Shown here one piece after another: positions 15,710 to 23,585 of a stretch of 64,000 bases of DNA. This stretch comes from UBA1444 sp964601085. Its GTDB lineage: Bacteria > Bacillota > Negativicutes > UBA1444. Under the pieces are notes generated by a model. It did no database searches and was not told the origin of the DNA. It worked only from the letters and a program-made list of their open reading frames with translations. The translations under genes were made by a program, and so were the position numbers. The stretch's first letter is position 1. Each line of letters opens with the position of its first letter. Where the stretch lies: the NCBI GenBank assembly GCA_964601085.1, contig CAZRLN010000008.1:1-64000 (forward strand), written 5' to 3'.

Positions 15710-15738
15710 ATATTAGCGGGAAACGCTGTTGCTGTCAA
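15710..15738 (-). promoter_or_regulatory. Promoter of the S component/TonB receptor/methyltransferase operon
   Basis: TTGACA (15733-15738), 17-base spacer, TAATAT (15710-15715) on the minus strand. Similarity to the leader-A promoter extends into flanking bases (CTTGACAG). Confidence 0.75.
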
Positions 15739-15751
15739 GTCTTCGCTACCC

Positions 15752-16684
15752 CTAACTCCGGCTTTCCAGGGAAAACTGCCGAATGAACCAACGCGTGTAC
15801 CAACGGAGTGTCCAGGGAATGGGGAGTATGACAATGGCCGAAAAAGCAAATACGAGTGTTCGCCACAAGATTTCCAACCCCGTGCCGGTAAACGTCACCT
15901 GCGTATTGGTCCCTTCCACCTGCCGGCATACCCAGCGCATATTGGCGGCAATGGCCCAGGCCCAGCCGATGATCGTGAACATTGACACCGCGACCAGGAG
16001 ATACCAGCCGAAGAATCGCCAATATCCGCCGGTAAACCGGAGGGGTAACGGATGGCCGTCCGCCGTCAGCTTGCCGACGACCCAGCGGATCAGCAACAGC
16101 GATAGATAGGGCTGCAAAAACAGCGGAACAAGCTGAAAAGCAGGATTCTTCAAGGCGCCGATGTAACCGCCCAACGCCAATACGATGCAAAGAATCCACT
16201 TGTCGCCGGGAGCGCCGGTAAACTCCAGACGCGACACCCGCGGCAACCGGAGATGGGCAATAAACCATTGATAAAAATAAGTTATCGCCCAGGGCGACGG
16301 TATTATCAAAAGAATGCCGAAGATCAGCAGCAAGGTTCGGCCAAACAGTGCACCGACGCCGGCGACAAATTCCAGCGGTTGGGGAGAAAGTCTCCCGCCG
16401 GGAGCGGCGGTCCGGCCGAAAAACTCCCCGGCTTTGACCCACTCGGTCATCCCTTCACTGCAGATCAGCGCGTCGCCGGCCACCTGCCCCCGCATCACCC
16501 AGTCCCGCAACTGCTCTTCGGGATAGGGTCCCGACTGTTGCCCGGCGATCAATACATACCAGGTTCGCGTTACCGGCGGAAAATTCCCCGGCAGCGGCGG
16601 CGGATTCGTCGGCATACTTGCTCCGCAAGCGACGCAAAAGTTTGTCGAATTCGGATTGTCAACTCCACATTGGGCACAACGCAA
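15752..16684 (-). CDS. Zinc-ribbon, GYF-like and multi-pass membrane protein
   Basis: About 310 residues. The N-terminal zinc ribbon is CAQCGVDNPNSTNFCVACG, followed by a proline-rich linker. A GYF_2/DUF4339-like domain comes next (WYVLIAGQQSGPYPEEQLRDW ending in a TEWVKAGEF pattern). The C-terminal half has about five hydrophobic spans resembling DUF898-type membrane domains. The likely start is TTG 16684, giving the usual zinc-ribbon opening MRCAQCG, with GGGGGAG 6 bases upstream; a GTG at 16699 has no site. Function unknown; GYF domains bind proline-rich peptides. It is transcribed apart from the upstream zinc-ribbon gene, which ends at a terminator. Confidence 0.75.
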   Translation of the reverse strand: MRCAQCGVDNPNSTNFCVACGASMPTNPPPLPGNFPPVTRTWYVLIAGQQSGPYPEEQLRDWVMRGQVAGDALICSEGMTEWVKAGEFFGRTAAPGGRLSPQPLEFVAGVGALFGRTLLLIFGILLIIPSPWAITYFYQWFIAHLRLPRVSRLEFTGAPGDKWILCIVLALGGYIGALKNPAFQLVPLFLQPYLSLLLIRWVVGKLTADGHPLPLRFTGGYWRFFGWYLLVAVSMFTIIGWAWAIAANMRWVCRQVEGTNTQVTFTGTGLEILWRTLVFAFSAIVILPIPWTLRWYTRWFIRQFSLESRS

Positions 16685-16768
16685 AATAATCTCCCCCACA
16701 ATTTCATTGCTTGTCTTTCATAGCTAACACAGAATTCATTTTACACCTTCTTTCAAATTCATTCCAGC

Positions 16769-16819
16769 AAAAAAGCCATGAAGTCGCGGTTTCTGGCGAA
16801 ACCGTCAATCCTCCATGGC
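16769..16819 (-). terminator. Intrinsic terminator resembling those of leaders A and B
   Basis: GCCATG/CATGGC stem (16813-16819 with 16775-16780) with an inner CGGTTTC/GAAACCG arm and a U6 tract on the minus strand. It ends the small zinc-ribbon gene. The sequence resembles the terminator parts of leaders A and B, but hairpins 1 and 2 and a promoter are missing here. Confidence 0.7.
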
Positions 16820-16840
16820 TCAAATGTTCAAGGATCAGGC

Positions 16841-17134
16841 TTAATACTGTTCGCGTTGCCGCCGGAAGCAGTCGCGGCACAGAATCGGCCGGCCGTTTTT
16901 CGGCTCGAACGGCACTTCCGTGTCGGCGCCACACTCACTGCAAACAGCCGGATACATGACGCGTTCCCGGGGTGCGCCACTGTTCATCTGCTGTTTGCGA
17001 GCAGACCGGCAGCTCGGACAACGAGCCGGTTCGTTTTCGAACCCTTTTTCGGCGTAGAAAGCCTGTTCGCCTGCCGAAAAGATAAAGTCCGCGCCGCAGT
17101 CCTTGCACTTGAGTGTCTTGTCTTGGTACTCCAT
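16841..17134 (-). CDS. Small double zinc-ribbon protein (CxxC-x17-CxxC family)
   Basis: A 97-residue protein with two Cys4 units: CKDCGADFIF paired with CPSCR, then CSECGAD paired with CRDCFRR. This is the CxxC-x17-CxxC zinc-ribbon family found across Firmicutes, with no defined biochemical role. The start MEYQDK at 17134 follows GGAG 8 bases upstream. Transcription is predicted from the promoter at 17429-17457 through a c-di-GMP-I riboswitch, so its amount should respond to c-di-GMP. It ends at its own terminator before the GYF-like gene. Confidence 0.85.
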   Translation of the reverse strand: MEYQDKTLKCKDCGADFIFSAGEQAFYAEKGFENEPARCPSCRSARKQQMNSGAPRERVMYPAVCSECGADTEVPFEPKNGRPILCRDCFRRQREQY

Positions 17135-17249
17135 TTTCTCATCTCCTGACATTTTCTTTGTCTAAAACAGGACAATGGCGACCGGATTCACTCCTCTTCG
17201 CCTGCGGAATACTCTTTCCCGCTTTTGTCCCGGGTCAACCGAAAGAATG

Positions 17250-17290
17250 AAAAAACGCCGGTGTATTCTTTGTCAGAATGCAACCTGGCG
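17250..17290 (-). terminator. Riboswitch expression-platform terminator
   Basis: CGCC..GGT..ATTC pairs with GAAT..ACC..GGCG followed by U6 on the minus strand. Its 5' arm includes the last bases of the upstream aptamer (GGTTGC), so aptamer closure and terminator formation compete. That predicts an ON switch with ligand. Confidence 0.6.
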
Positions 17291-17362
17291 ATCATTAGTA
17301 AAACTTTTTTACTATTAGACCCATGGCTTTGCGTCCTTGTCTTTTAACAAGTTTGCCCTTAT
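17280..17362 (-). promoter_or_regulatory. c-di-GMP-I (GEMM) riboswitch aptamer
   Basis: On the minus strand the conserved series is GGGCAAAC, stem CTTGT/ACAAG, GGACGCAAAGCCATGGGTCT, a long P2-side stem AGTAAAA/TTTTACT, and GATCGCCAGGTTGC. This matches the GEMM consensus closely, including GACGCAAAGCC. The usual GNRA loop of P1b is replaced by a UAAAAG hexaloop. It lies upstream of the small zinc-ribbon gene. Confidence 0.88.
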
Positions 17363-17428
17363 CTACTTCTGCACGACCGGACGGTATTGGTTCACCCTTA
17401 CCCCAAAATCCAAATTATTTCCAAGTTC

Positions 17429-17457
17429 ATTTTATCCAAATTTTCAATCATAGTCAA
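17429..17457 (-). promoter_or_regulatory. Promoter of the c-di-GMP riboswitch transcript
   Basis: TTGACT (17452-17457), 17-base spacer, TAAAAT (17429-17434) on the minus strand. The 363-base gap 17135-17497 holds only this promoter, the riboswitch and its terminator. Confidence 0.7.
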
Positions 17458-17497
17458 CAGTTTTAAAACTCAAACAATGATAAATTATATTTATGAA

Positions 17498-17818
17498 TTA
17501 ATTAACACGCCGCATAGGATTCACGATCTCGAATGCTGACAAGATCCCTGCTGCGGCCGACGGCAAATCCGCCTGTTTGTTAGACAGGATTTCGCCCAGG
17601 TTCAGCATAATTGCCGTCGTGTTTTGAATCATGGACCGAGCGCCGGCAATCAACGCGTCGTTCCGGGCCATTACAGACTCCCGATATATTGCGCAGGCAA
17701 TGCTGAGCAGCAACGCCATCTGCTCCATGAGCCCGACCGTGTCATAGTCATGCGTTTTTTCCCGGACTCTCGCCAAACAATCCCGGTATTGACGAATCAG
17801 ATCATTCATTTCATTCAT
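17498..17818 (-). CDS. Small alpha-helical protein of unknown function
   Basis: A 106-residue protein with good ribosome site GGGGAGG 8 bases before the ATG. It appears all-helical: an N-terminal charged helix (MNDLIRQYRDCLARVREK), a hydrophobic helix (LMEQMALLLSIACAIYRESV) and a third helix around GARSMIQNTTAIMLNLGEIL. No domain is recognised. It begins 98 bases after the beta-propeller gene, so it may be the last gene of the cobalamin operon or stand alone. A helical-bundle chaperone or adaptor is conceivable, but nothing shows it. Confidence 0.6.
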   Translation of the reverse strand: MNEMNDLIRQYRDCLARVREKTHDYDTVGLMEQMALLLSIACAIYRESVMARNDALIAGARSMIQNTTAIMLNLGEILSNKQADLPSAAAGILSAFEIVNPMRRVN

Positions 17819-17915
17819 GATTCAGCCCTCCCCGTTAAATTTCGCGGAAAAGAATCACTCATGGCATTCTCTTCTTCAAACTCATTGCACTTCGCCTCTA
17901 TTCCCTGCCTCCTGG

Positions 17916-19349
17916 TCACTTGACGTCGCTTCTCCGCCAGATATGGATTCGGTATTGGCCGACCACTTCGCCGCTGTCCAGCTGCAACGGCGTCTCCAAG
18001 CCAACGATGTGAACCGTATCCGACACTGCCGTGACACAGGGGCCATCCATCGGCAAAAAATCGACCACCTCGAGCGTCGGTGCGGTCATTACCATCATGC
18101 CATGAACCGTGGGGTCCTTTGTCCGGATGTTCCGGCCGACAGCGACAACCAACTGTTGGCCCGTCGCCTGCAGTTCTTCCACCATTCCGCCCAACTGACG
18201 CCGTTTCAGAAAAATTCCTGCTCGGTCGAACAAAAACACACTGTTGCTCTGCGGATGTTCCACCGGCGTCGGCAACTGCCAGTTGGCCCGGTTATAGGTA
18301 TTGCCGGTGGAATAGGCTATATAATCTCCCACATGCTGAACCGCATGGCCCATCGCGTTCACATAAACCCCCTGAATCAGTTGCGGAGCGCTCAATGTCC
18401 GGCGCCACAGCAAGTTCCCATCGGCACTGACGAGAAACGCCCGCCCGTCCGCCGACACGCCGCCAAAAACCTGCCCATCCGCCGATATTTCCGGCCCGAA
18501 CCGCATGTTCGTCCGGTCATAGGGTGGTACTGTCGGCAGCGGCAAACTCCAACGCAGCTCGCCGGTCCGGCTGTCATAGGCGTAGATATTGTCCTGGAAT
18601 CGCCGCTCCGGGCCCGGCGTATAATCCGAGGTAGCGAAGGCCACCGCGCCGCCGTCCGGGGTCACGGCGCACCAACTCACCCAGACATCGATGTTATGCT
18701 CACGGGGAAACAGCGTGACCTTTCCCTGGGAATCGAATCGATACACCCGGGCAGAGTAATCCGTTTTGCCGGACGGGTGCCGGATTGACCGCAAGGCCAC
18801 GGCGTAAGCGTTATCCTGGGCATCGACCTTGATGGACATAATGCCGGGGAATGTCTTCCGGCGAATATCCACACCCAGCTCGTCGGCGCTGGCCTTGCGC
18901 CAAATTTCGGCGCCGCTCACGGCATCAATGCAGATCACCGCTCCCTGCTGACTGTTTTCACCGATCAGAATCCGGCGGTTATCCCGGGAAAACTCCAAGG
19001 CGCTGATTTTTCCCATGCCGATTTTTCGGCTCCAGAGTCGATTTCCGGCCGTATCCAGCAGCAAAACCTCGCCGGACTCCGTACCCACAACGATCCGGCC
19101 GCCGTCCGGCGACAACCGGAGCAGTCCCGGCGTGGACCCCATCTGTTTGTAGCCGCGAATCTCCACCTTGCCCAAGGGAACTTCAGCCACTTTTTCATAA
19201 CGTCTCGTGCGGCTGGCGTTTTTTTTCGACGCCGCCGCATTGTCCGCCGGCTGCACTTCCGGAAAGATGTGCAGCGCCAATGCCGCCAAGCTGCAGGCAA
19301 AAGCAATGAACAACAATCCTGTCCAAATCCTGGTCTTGAAATTGCTCAC
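17916..19349 (-). CDS. Membrane-anchored PQQ/WD-like beta-propeller protein
   Basis: About 477 residues. The N terminus is a single hydrophobic anchor (IWTGLLFIAFACSLAALALHIF), so the rest should face outward. The remainder has repeated blade-like segments: LRLSPDGGRIVVGTESGEVLLLD, LEFSRDNRRILIGENSQQGAV, DAVSGAEIW, YDSRTGELRWSLPLP and VSADGNLLWRRTL. These are hallmarks of PQQ-like or outer-membrane BamB-like propellers. The start is probably the GTG whose GTGA overlaps the stop of the EcfT gene. It is the last tightly linked gene of the cobalamin-riboswitch operon. It might help present the ligand at the membrane; no binding site is evident. Confidence 0.75.
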   Translation of the reverse strand: MSNFKTRIWTGLLFIAFACSLAALALHIFPEVQPADNAAASKKNASRTRRYEKVAEVPLGKVEIRGYKQMGSTPGLLRLSPDGGRIVVGTESGEVLLLDTAGNRLWSRKIGMGKISALEFSRDNRRILIGENSQQGAVICIDAVSGAEIWRKASADELGVDIRRKTFPGIMSIKVDAQDNAYAVALRSIRHPSGKTDYSARVYRFDSQGKVTLFPREHNIDVWVSWCAVTPDGGAVAFATSDYTPGPERRFQDNIYAYDSRTGELRWSLPLPTVPPYDRTNMRFGPEISADGQVFGGVSADGRAFLVSADGNLLWRRTLSAPQLIQGVYVNAMGHAVQHVGDYIAYSTGNTYNRANWQLPTPVEHPQSNSVFLFDRAGIFLKRRQLGGMVEELQATGQQLVVAVGRNIRTKDPTVHGMMVMTAPTLEVVDFLPMDGPCVTAVSDTVHIVGLETPLQLDSGEVVGQYRIHIWRRSDVK

Positions 19350-20233
19350 AACCACACCGCCATAAAATCATATACACCGCGCAACCCCGGAAAGTAAGCG
19401 ATGCCGTTGAATTGCAGGGAGTACAGGATTTTCAGCGTCGCGCCGCTCCCCAGCGCCGTAAACGCCAAGCCGCAGGCGACTCGCTGCCCCAGTGGCCACA
19501 ACGGTAGATCCGCCCGATGTCCGTTACGGCCGAAGCCCCGGCTTTCGACCGACAAGGCCAGCGTCGCCGCCCGCCGCAACGCCCGCGCCAGAATGGGAAA
19601 CAACACATGGAACGCCGTGCGAATCCAGCGCAGCGGCGAAAGAGTCCGAACCGGCTCGAAGCCGCGCAGACGCTGGGCGGTCAACACAATCGCCGTCTCT
19701 TCAAAAATCACCGGTAAAAATCGCAGGCTGGTGATCAGCATAAAGGCGATCGCGTAAGGCATCCGCCAGTGCAAAAAGCATTGCAGCAGTTGCCGTGAAT
19801 CGGTGGTCCAACAAATCAGCAGGCCGCAGGTCAGCATGATGCCGGAGCGCAGCGCCTGCACCGCGCCATGTTCGAGGCCTTCCCGGTACACGTACACGCC
19901 GCCCGTGAGTTCACCGATCCAGGGCGTAGCCGGCGATACTAGGCAGGCGATCATGGTCCGGGGTTCCTGATTGTAAAACAGCGCCTGACTGACCATGGCG
20001 CCCCAGATGCCCACGAGCAAAAATACGATCAGCACCCGCCAACGTTCGACGGAGGAACGGGCCAGGACATGCAGCCCCAGCGACAGCACAAACAACAAAA
20101 ATAACGGGCGCGGTCCCTCCAGGCCGATGGCGAACAACATGACCGCCAGCAGCAACAACAGTTTGGTCCGCACGTCGGCGCGATGGATCGGCGTATTAGC
20201 CGGCGTGGCTTCCCAGACTTGCCTGTTGTACAT
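19346..20233 (-). CDS. ECF transporter transmembrane subunit EcfT (CbiQ family)
   Basis: A 295-residue membrane protein that couples the ATPases to the S component. About five or six hydrophobic segments are visible. Two coupling-helix Arg motifs are present: LTAQRLRGFEP and LSVESRGFGRNG. The N-terminal TPIHRADVRTKLLLLLAVML pattern is typical of CbiQ/EcfT. Start ATG 20233 overlaps the ATPase gene by 38 bases with GGAGG upstream. Placement behind a cobalamin riboswitch, with S component and ATPase, indicates cobalamin or cobalt uptake. Confidence 0.9.
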   Translation of the reverse strand: MYNRQVWEATPANTPIHRADVRTKLLLLLAVMLFAIGLEGPRPLFLLFVLSLGLHVLARSSVERWRVLIVFLLVGIWGAMVSQALFYNQEPRTMIACLVSPATPWIGELTGGVYVYREGLEHGAVQALRSGIMLTCGLLICWTTDSRQLLQCFLHWRMPYAIAFMLITSLRFLPVIFEETAIVLTAQRLRGFEPVRTLSPLRWIRTAFHVLFPILARALRRAATLALSVESRGFGRNGHRADLPLWPLGQRVACGLAFTALGSGATLKILYSLQFNGIAYFPGLRGVYDFMAVWL

Positions 20234-21890
20234 GCCGGACCACCTCCTCCACGCAAAGGGCGCAACCACCATATAGCTTCTGGGAAACCTTCAGTGCCGC
20301 CGGCGCCCGCAACCCGGCGCGAAGCAGCAGGTCCTCGCGGGAAAAGACCTCCCGAGGCGGCGCATCGGCGACCACCGCTCCCGCCGTCATCACCACCACC
20401 CGCTCCGCGTAGCGGGCGGCGACTTCCGTGTCGTGCGTACAGAAAATGACAGTCCCGCCCTGGCCGGTGAACTCCTGCAACAAGGCGATAATATCGTCGA
20501 TATGCCCCAAATCCTGCCCGGTAGTCGGCTCGTCCAGCAACAGCACTTCCGGCCGGCAGGCCAACAACGATGCGATCGCTACCCGGACCCGCTGCCCCTG
20601 GCTAAGCGCCAATGGGAACCGGTCCGCGAGGCTTGCCAGCCCGGTCTTTTCCAGCAACGTCCGCCAATCGTCGCCAGCATCGGTTATGGCTGCCCCGTGA
20701 CGGATTCCAAACGTAATTTCCGCCGCCACGGTCGAATTGAACAGCATCAGGTCCGGATTCTGCATGACCATGCCGACCCGCCGTTCCAGCGCCCGCACCG
20801 GCCGGCCCAATACCTCGACCCGGCCGGACTGGGTTTTCAGCAAACCACAAATATGCTGCAACAAGGTCGATTTGCCGGCGCCGTTGTTGCCCATCAACGC
20901 CACGAATTGCCCCCGCGGCACCTCCAGATTGATCCCGTCCAGAATCTTGCGGCCGTTCGCTTCATAGCGGAAATCCAGATTCCGAACCGTTACCGCCGGA
21001 TTCGACGGGTCAATCGCCGCCAAGCTCCCGGGCGCCGCCGGAATGGCATCGCCGCAACGGGGATAGGCCAAGCGAATGTCCCGCACCGCGTCCTCCACCG
21101 TCGCGCCGGCCGCCGTCAGGCCGAGATTATGACAGATATGCACCGGTTGGGGAATCCGCAGCCCCAACCGCAAAAAGATGTTGGGATCGCGGAATGCCTC
21201 CTGCCGCGTTCCCTGCCAGCCGATTTCGCCTTCGTCCATAACCATCACGCGCCGGCACAGGGGCATCACTTCGTGCAACCGGTGCTCCACCACAATGATG
21301 GTGATTCCCTGTTCCCGGTTCAACTTCTGCAAAACGGCGAGCAGTTCCACCGCGCCGCGCGGATCCATCTGGCTGATCGGCTCATCCAGCGCCAGCAGAC
21401 GCGGCCGCACCGCCAACACCGCCGCCAAAGCCAGGCGCTGGCGTTCTCCGCCGGACAGGGCGTGTACGCTGCCGTTCTCACGTCCCGCCAATCCCACCCA
21501 GGCCAGCGTCTCGGCGACGCGCCGCCGGATCATCTCCCGCTCCATCCCCATGTTTTCCAGGGCGAAACCGACCTCGTCCGCCACGGTCGTCGAAAAAATC
21601 TGATCATCGGGATTCTGGAACATCAACCCGACGGTCCGACTCAATTCCGCCACCGACGACTGCCGGGAATCCATGCCGTTGATCCGGAGTTCGCCGGTCA
21701 ATTCACCACCGATCTCATGCGGAATCAGGCCGTTGAGCGCTTTCAACAGGGTGCTTTTGCCGCAGCCGGTCGACCCGGTCAGCAGAATAAAATCGCCGCT
21801 GTCGATCGACAGACTGATATTTTTCAGACTCGGTGCAGTGCGCGTTTTATAGGTGAACGACAAATTCGCACATTCCACGATGCCGGTCAT
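20196..21890 (-). CDS. Fused double ATPase of the ECF transporter (EcfA1-EcfA2)
   Basis: A 564-residue protein with two ECF-type ATP-binding domains. Domain 1 (about 1-270): Walker A TGSTGCGKSTLL, Q-loop FQNPDDQIF (typical of ECF ATPases), signature LSGGERQRLALA, Walker B LLALDEP. Domain 2 (about 300-530): MGNNGAGKSTLL, MQNPDLMLF, a variant signature LSQGQRVRVA, and LLLDEPTTG. The C-terminal extension contains CALCVEEVVRH. The second domain's LSQGQ departs from LSGGQ. The start is ATG 21890 with GGAGGGG at 7 bases. It drives the S component encoded immediately upstream and EcfT downstream. Confidence 0.92.
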   Translation of the reverse strand: MTGIVECANLSFTYKTRTAPSLKNISLSIDSGDFILLTGSTGCGKSTLLKALNGLIPHEIGGELTGELRINGMDSRQSSVAELSRTVGLMFQNPDDQIFSTTVADEVGFALENMGMEREMIRRRVAETLAWVGLAGRENGSVHALSGGERQRLALAAVLAVRPRLLALDEPISQMDPRGAVELLAVLQKLNREQGITIIVVEHRLHEVMPLCRRVMVMDEGEIGWQGTRQEAFRDPNIFLRLGLRIPQPVHICHNLGLTAAGATVEDAVRDIRLAYPRCGDAIPAAPGSLAAIDPSNPAVTVRNLDFRYEANGRKILDGINLEVPRGQFVALMGNNGAGKSTLLQHICGLLKTQSGRVEVLGRPVRALERRVGMVMQNPDLMLFNSTVAAEITFGIRHGAAITDAGDDWRTLLEKTGLASLADRFPLALSQGQRVRVAIASLLACRPEVLLLDEPTTGQDLGHIDDIIALLQEFTGQGGTVIFCTHDTEVAARYAERVVVMTAGAVVADAPPREVFSREDLLLRAGLRAPAALKVSQKLYGGCALCVEEVVRHVQQASLGSHAG

Positions 21891-21892
21891 CG

Positions 21893-23563
21893 TCAATCCC
21901 CTCCCACATCGGCCAGTCGGCAGCCGAGTAACAGGCCGCAGCCGGCGCCGATCATGGTGTACAGAAAGCCATTGACCGCCATCACCAAATAAATGTACCA
22001 ATCGGCGTAATACAGCCGGTACAGCACCGACATCCCCTGCAGCGTGACGTAGGTGGCCGCCGTATCCGCCAGCGCGCAGGCCAGGGCGAGAATCGCCAGA
22101 CGCCGCAGACTAAATCCCGCCGGCGGGCCATCCGCCAGAGTTTTTGATGTAAATCCGCTCAGCGCCAACGCCCCTTCCAGTAAAAATGCGTTGACGCCAT
22201 ACGACAAAAATACGATCGGCGACATGTGTCCAAATGCCACCATCCCGAGCAGCAGACGGATCGTCGCCATCAGGCTCACCACGCCCTGCAGCGGAATCAG
22301 CGTGATCAAAGCGCCAGTGAGCATATACAACATCACGCCGCTGAACATTCCGGTCAGCACAAAAGCAAACGGCCCCAGGAAGATATGGAAAAAATCGTTC
22401 AGCAAGGTCGACGGCACGTTCACCACCGCGAAAGCGCAAGTGCCGAACAGCGCCACCGTAATCAGGCGACGGGTCTTCATCGCGCTTAGGACCGCCGGAA
22501 GTCGTTTGCCGCCAACGACCAAAAACACCAGCAACAAAACCAGCGCGACGCCGAGCGTCAGCATCCCCCGCAGATTCTTCTTGACCATCGTGACCGGGAT
22601 TTCGTTGGACCAAACCTGCGCGGCCCCATCTTCCACCGTGACCCGCAGCAGGTATTCCCCTTCCGCCAGCAACGACTCGTCGGCGTAGATCGGCAGTTGA
22701 ATCCGTTGCCTGGTTTCGCCGTTCAGGGCGACAAAGGCCGTCAGCCGCTCCTGCTTGTCGGCCATGGCCCCGGCGCCGTCATTGTCGGAATTGCTGCCAG
22801 GCGTATAAAGACCCGGAATATGCCGCCGGGTATTCCGATCCAGCAGTTCGGCCTCGACCAGCACCAGTTTCTGCTGACCGGCCGGATTGCTGAAATCCAG
22901 CCCCATGTGGGTCACCGGGTGAATGGCTTCAATCTCCAGATTGGCCGCGCCTTTGCCGCGCAAAATATTCTTGTAGGTATCGAGGGAACGGTCTCGCAAT
23001 ACGATGGCGTTGCCGCTTTGTTTTTCGTCCTGGCGGCCATCTTTGTCCAGCGGCAGGACGATCCGTTCAAACACGGGCGGTTGACGGGTCGAAACCCCAG
23101 CTGCCAGCGACGCCGCCTGCACGACTTTTTCCTGGGCCTGGTCGCCGGCTCGAATCATGATTTTATGTTTGCCAACCGGCAAATCGTCGGCAACGCTGAA
23201 GGTCAGCAAATCGAACCATTGACCGTATGAACCAGCCAGGGCAACGTTCCGGCGCAGCAGCCATCCTTCCTCCTGACGGATCACCTGCCAGCGGCCATTG
23301 TCCCCGGTTGGCGCGATCCCTGCGGGGAGCTGGATTTCCACGGGAATCTCCCGTTCCGCCGCCGCCGTGCTTTCCATATTAAAAATCGCCCGAATCGTTT
23401 CCCCCGGTGCGACGGTTGTCCGACGAACCCCCAAAGAGTAAGGAACATCAAGACTGACCTGCAACGAATCAGCCGAAGTCGCCTGCACCGGAGCCATCCA
23501 CCCCAGGGTGAAACCCGCCAGGAATAACAGGAATATGCGCCGTAGCCAAGGAAACCCCTTCAC
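21893..23563 (-). CDS. Exported-domain/ECF S-component fusion protein
   Basis: A 556-residue protein. GTG 23563 with GAAAGGG at 7 bases is the start; it gives a clean signal peptide (RRIFLLFLAGFTLGWMAPVQA). Residues about 28-345 form an extracytoplasmic beta-rich region with Ig/NPCBM-like strand spacing (VAPGETIRAIFNMES, GEYLLRVTVEDGAAQVW) that I cannot assign to a family. One transmembrane span (GMLTLGVALVLLLVFLVVGG) follows, then five or six spans with an ECF S-component pattern (AFVLTGMFSGVMLYMLTGAL, ATIRLLLGMVAFGHMSP). A large exported domain joined to an S component is unusual; S proteins are normally about 180-200 residues. The exported part may receive ligand from the TonB receptor. 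Confidence 0.75.
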   Translation of the reverse strand: MKGFPWLRRIFLLFLAGFTLGWMAPVQATSADSLQVSLDVPYSLGVRRTTVAPGETIRAIFNMESTAAAEREIPVEIQLPAGIAPTGDNGRWQVIRQEEGWLLRRNVALAGSYGQWFDLLTFSVADDLPVGKHKIMIRAGDQAQEKVVQAASLAAGVSTRQPPVFERIVLPLDKDGRQDEKQSGNAIVLRDRSLDTYKNILRGKGAANLEIEAIHPVTHMGLDFSNPAGQQKLVLVEAELLDRNTRRHIPGLYTPGSNSDNDGAGAMADKQERLTAFVALNGETRQRIQLPIYADESLLAEGEYLLRVTVEDGAAQVWSNEIPVTMVKKNLRGMLTLGVALVLLLVFLVVGGKRLPAVLSAMKTRRLITVALFGTCAFAVVNVPSTLLNDFFHIFLGPFAFVLTGMFSGVMLYMLTGALITLIPLQGVVSLMATIRLLLGMVAFGHMSPIVFLSYGVNAFLLEGALALSGFTSKTLADGPPAGFSLRRLAILALACALADTAATYVTLQGMSVLYRLYYADWYIYLVMAVNGFLYTMIGAGCGLLLGCRLADVGGD

Positions 23564-23585
23564 ATTGTCACCCTTTCGCGTTCCA

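Noticed and set aside
20433..21992. 519-codon plus-strand frame opposite the EcfA gene
   Set aside because: The sense strand encodes two intact ATPase domains; the antisense translation shows no motif.
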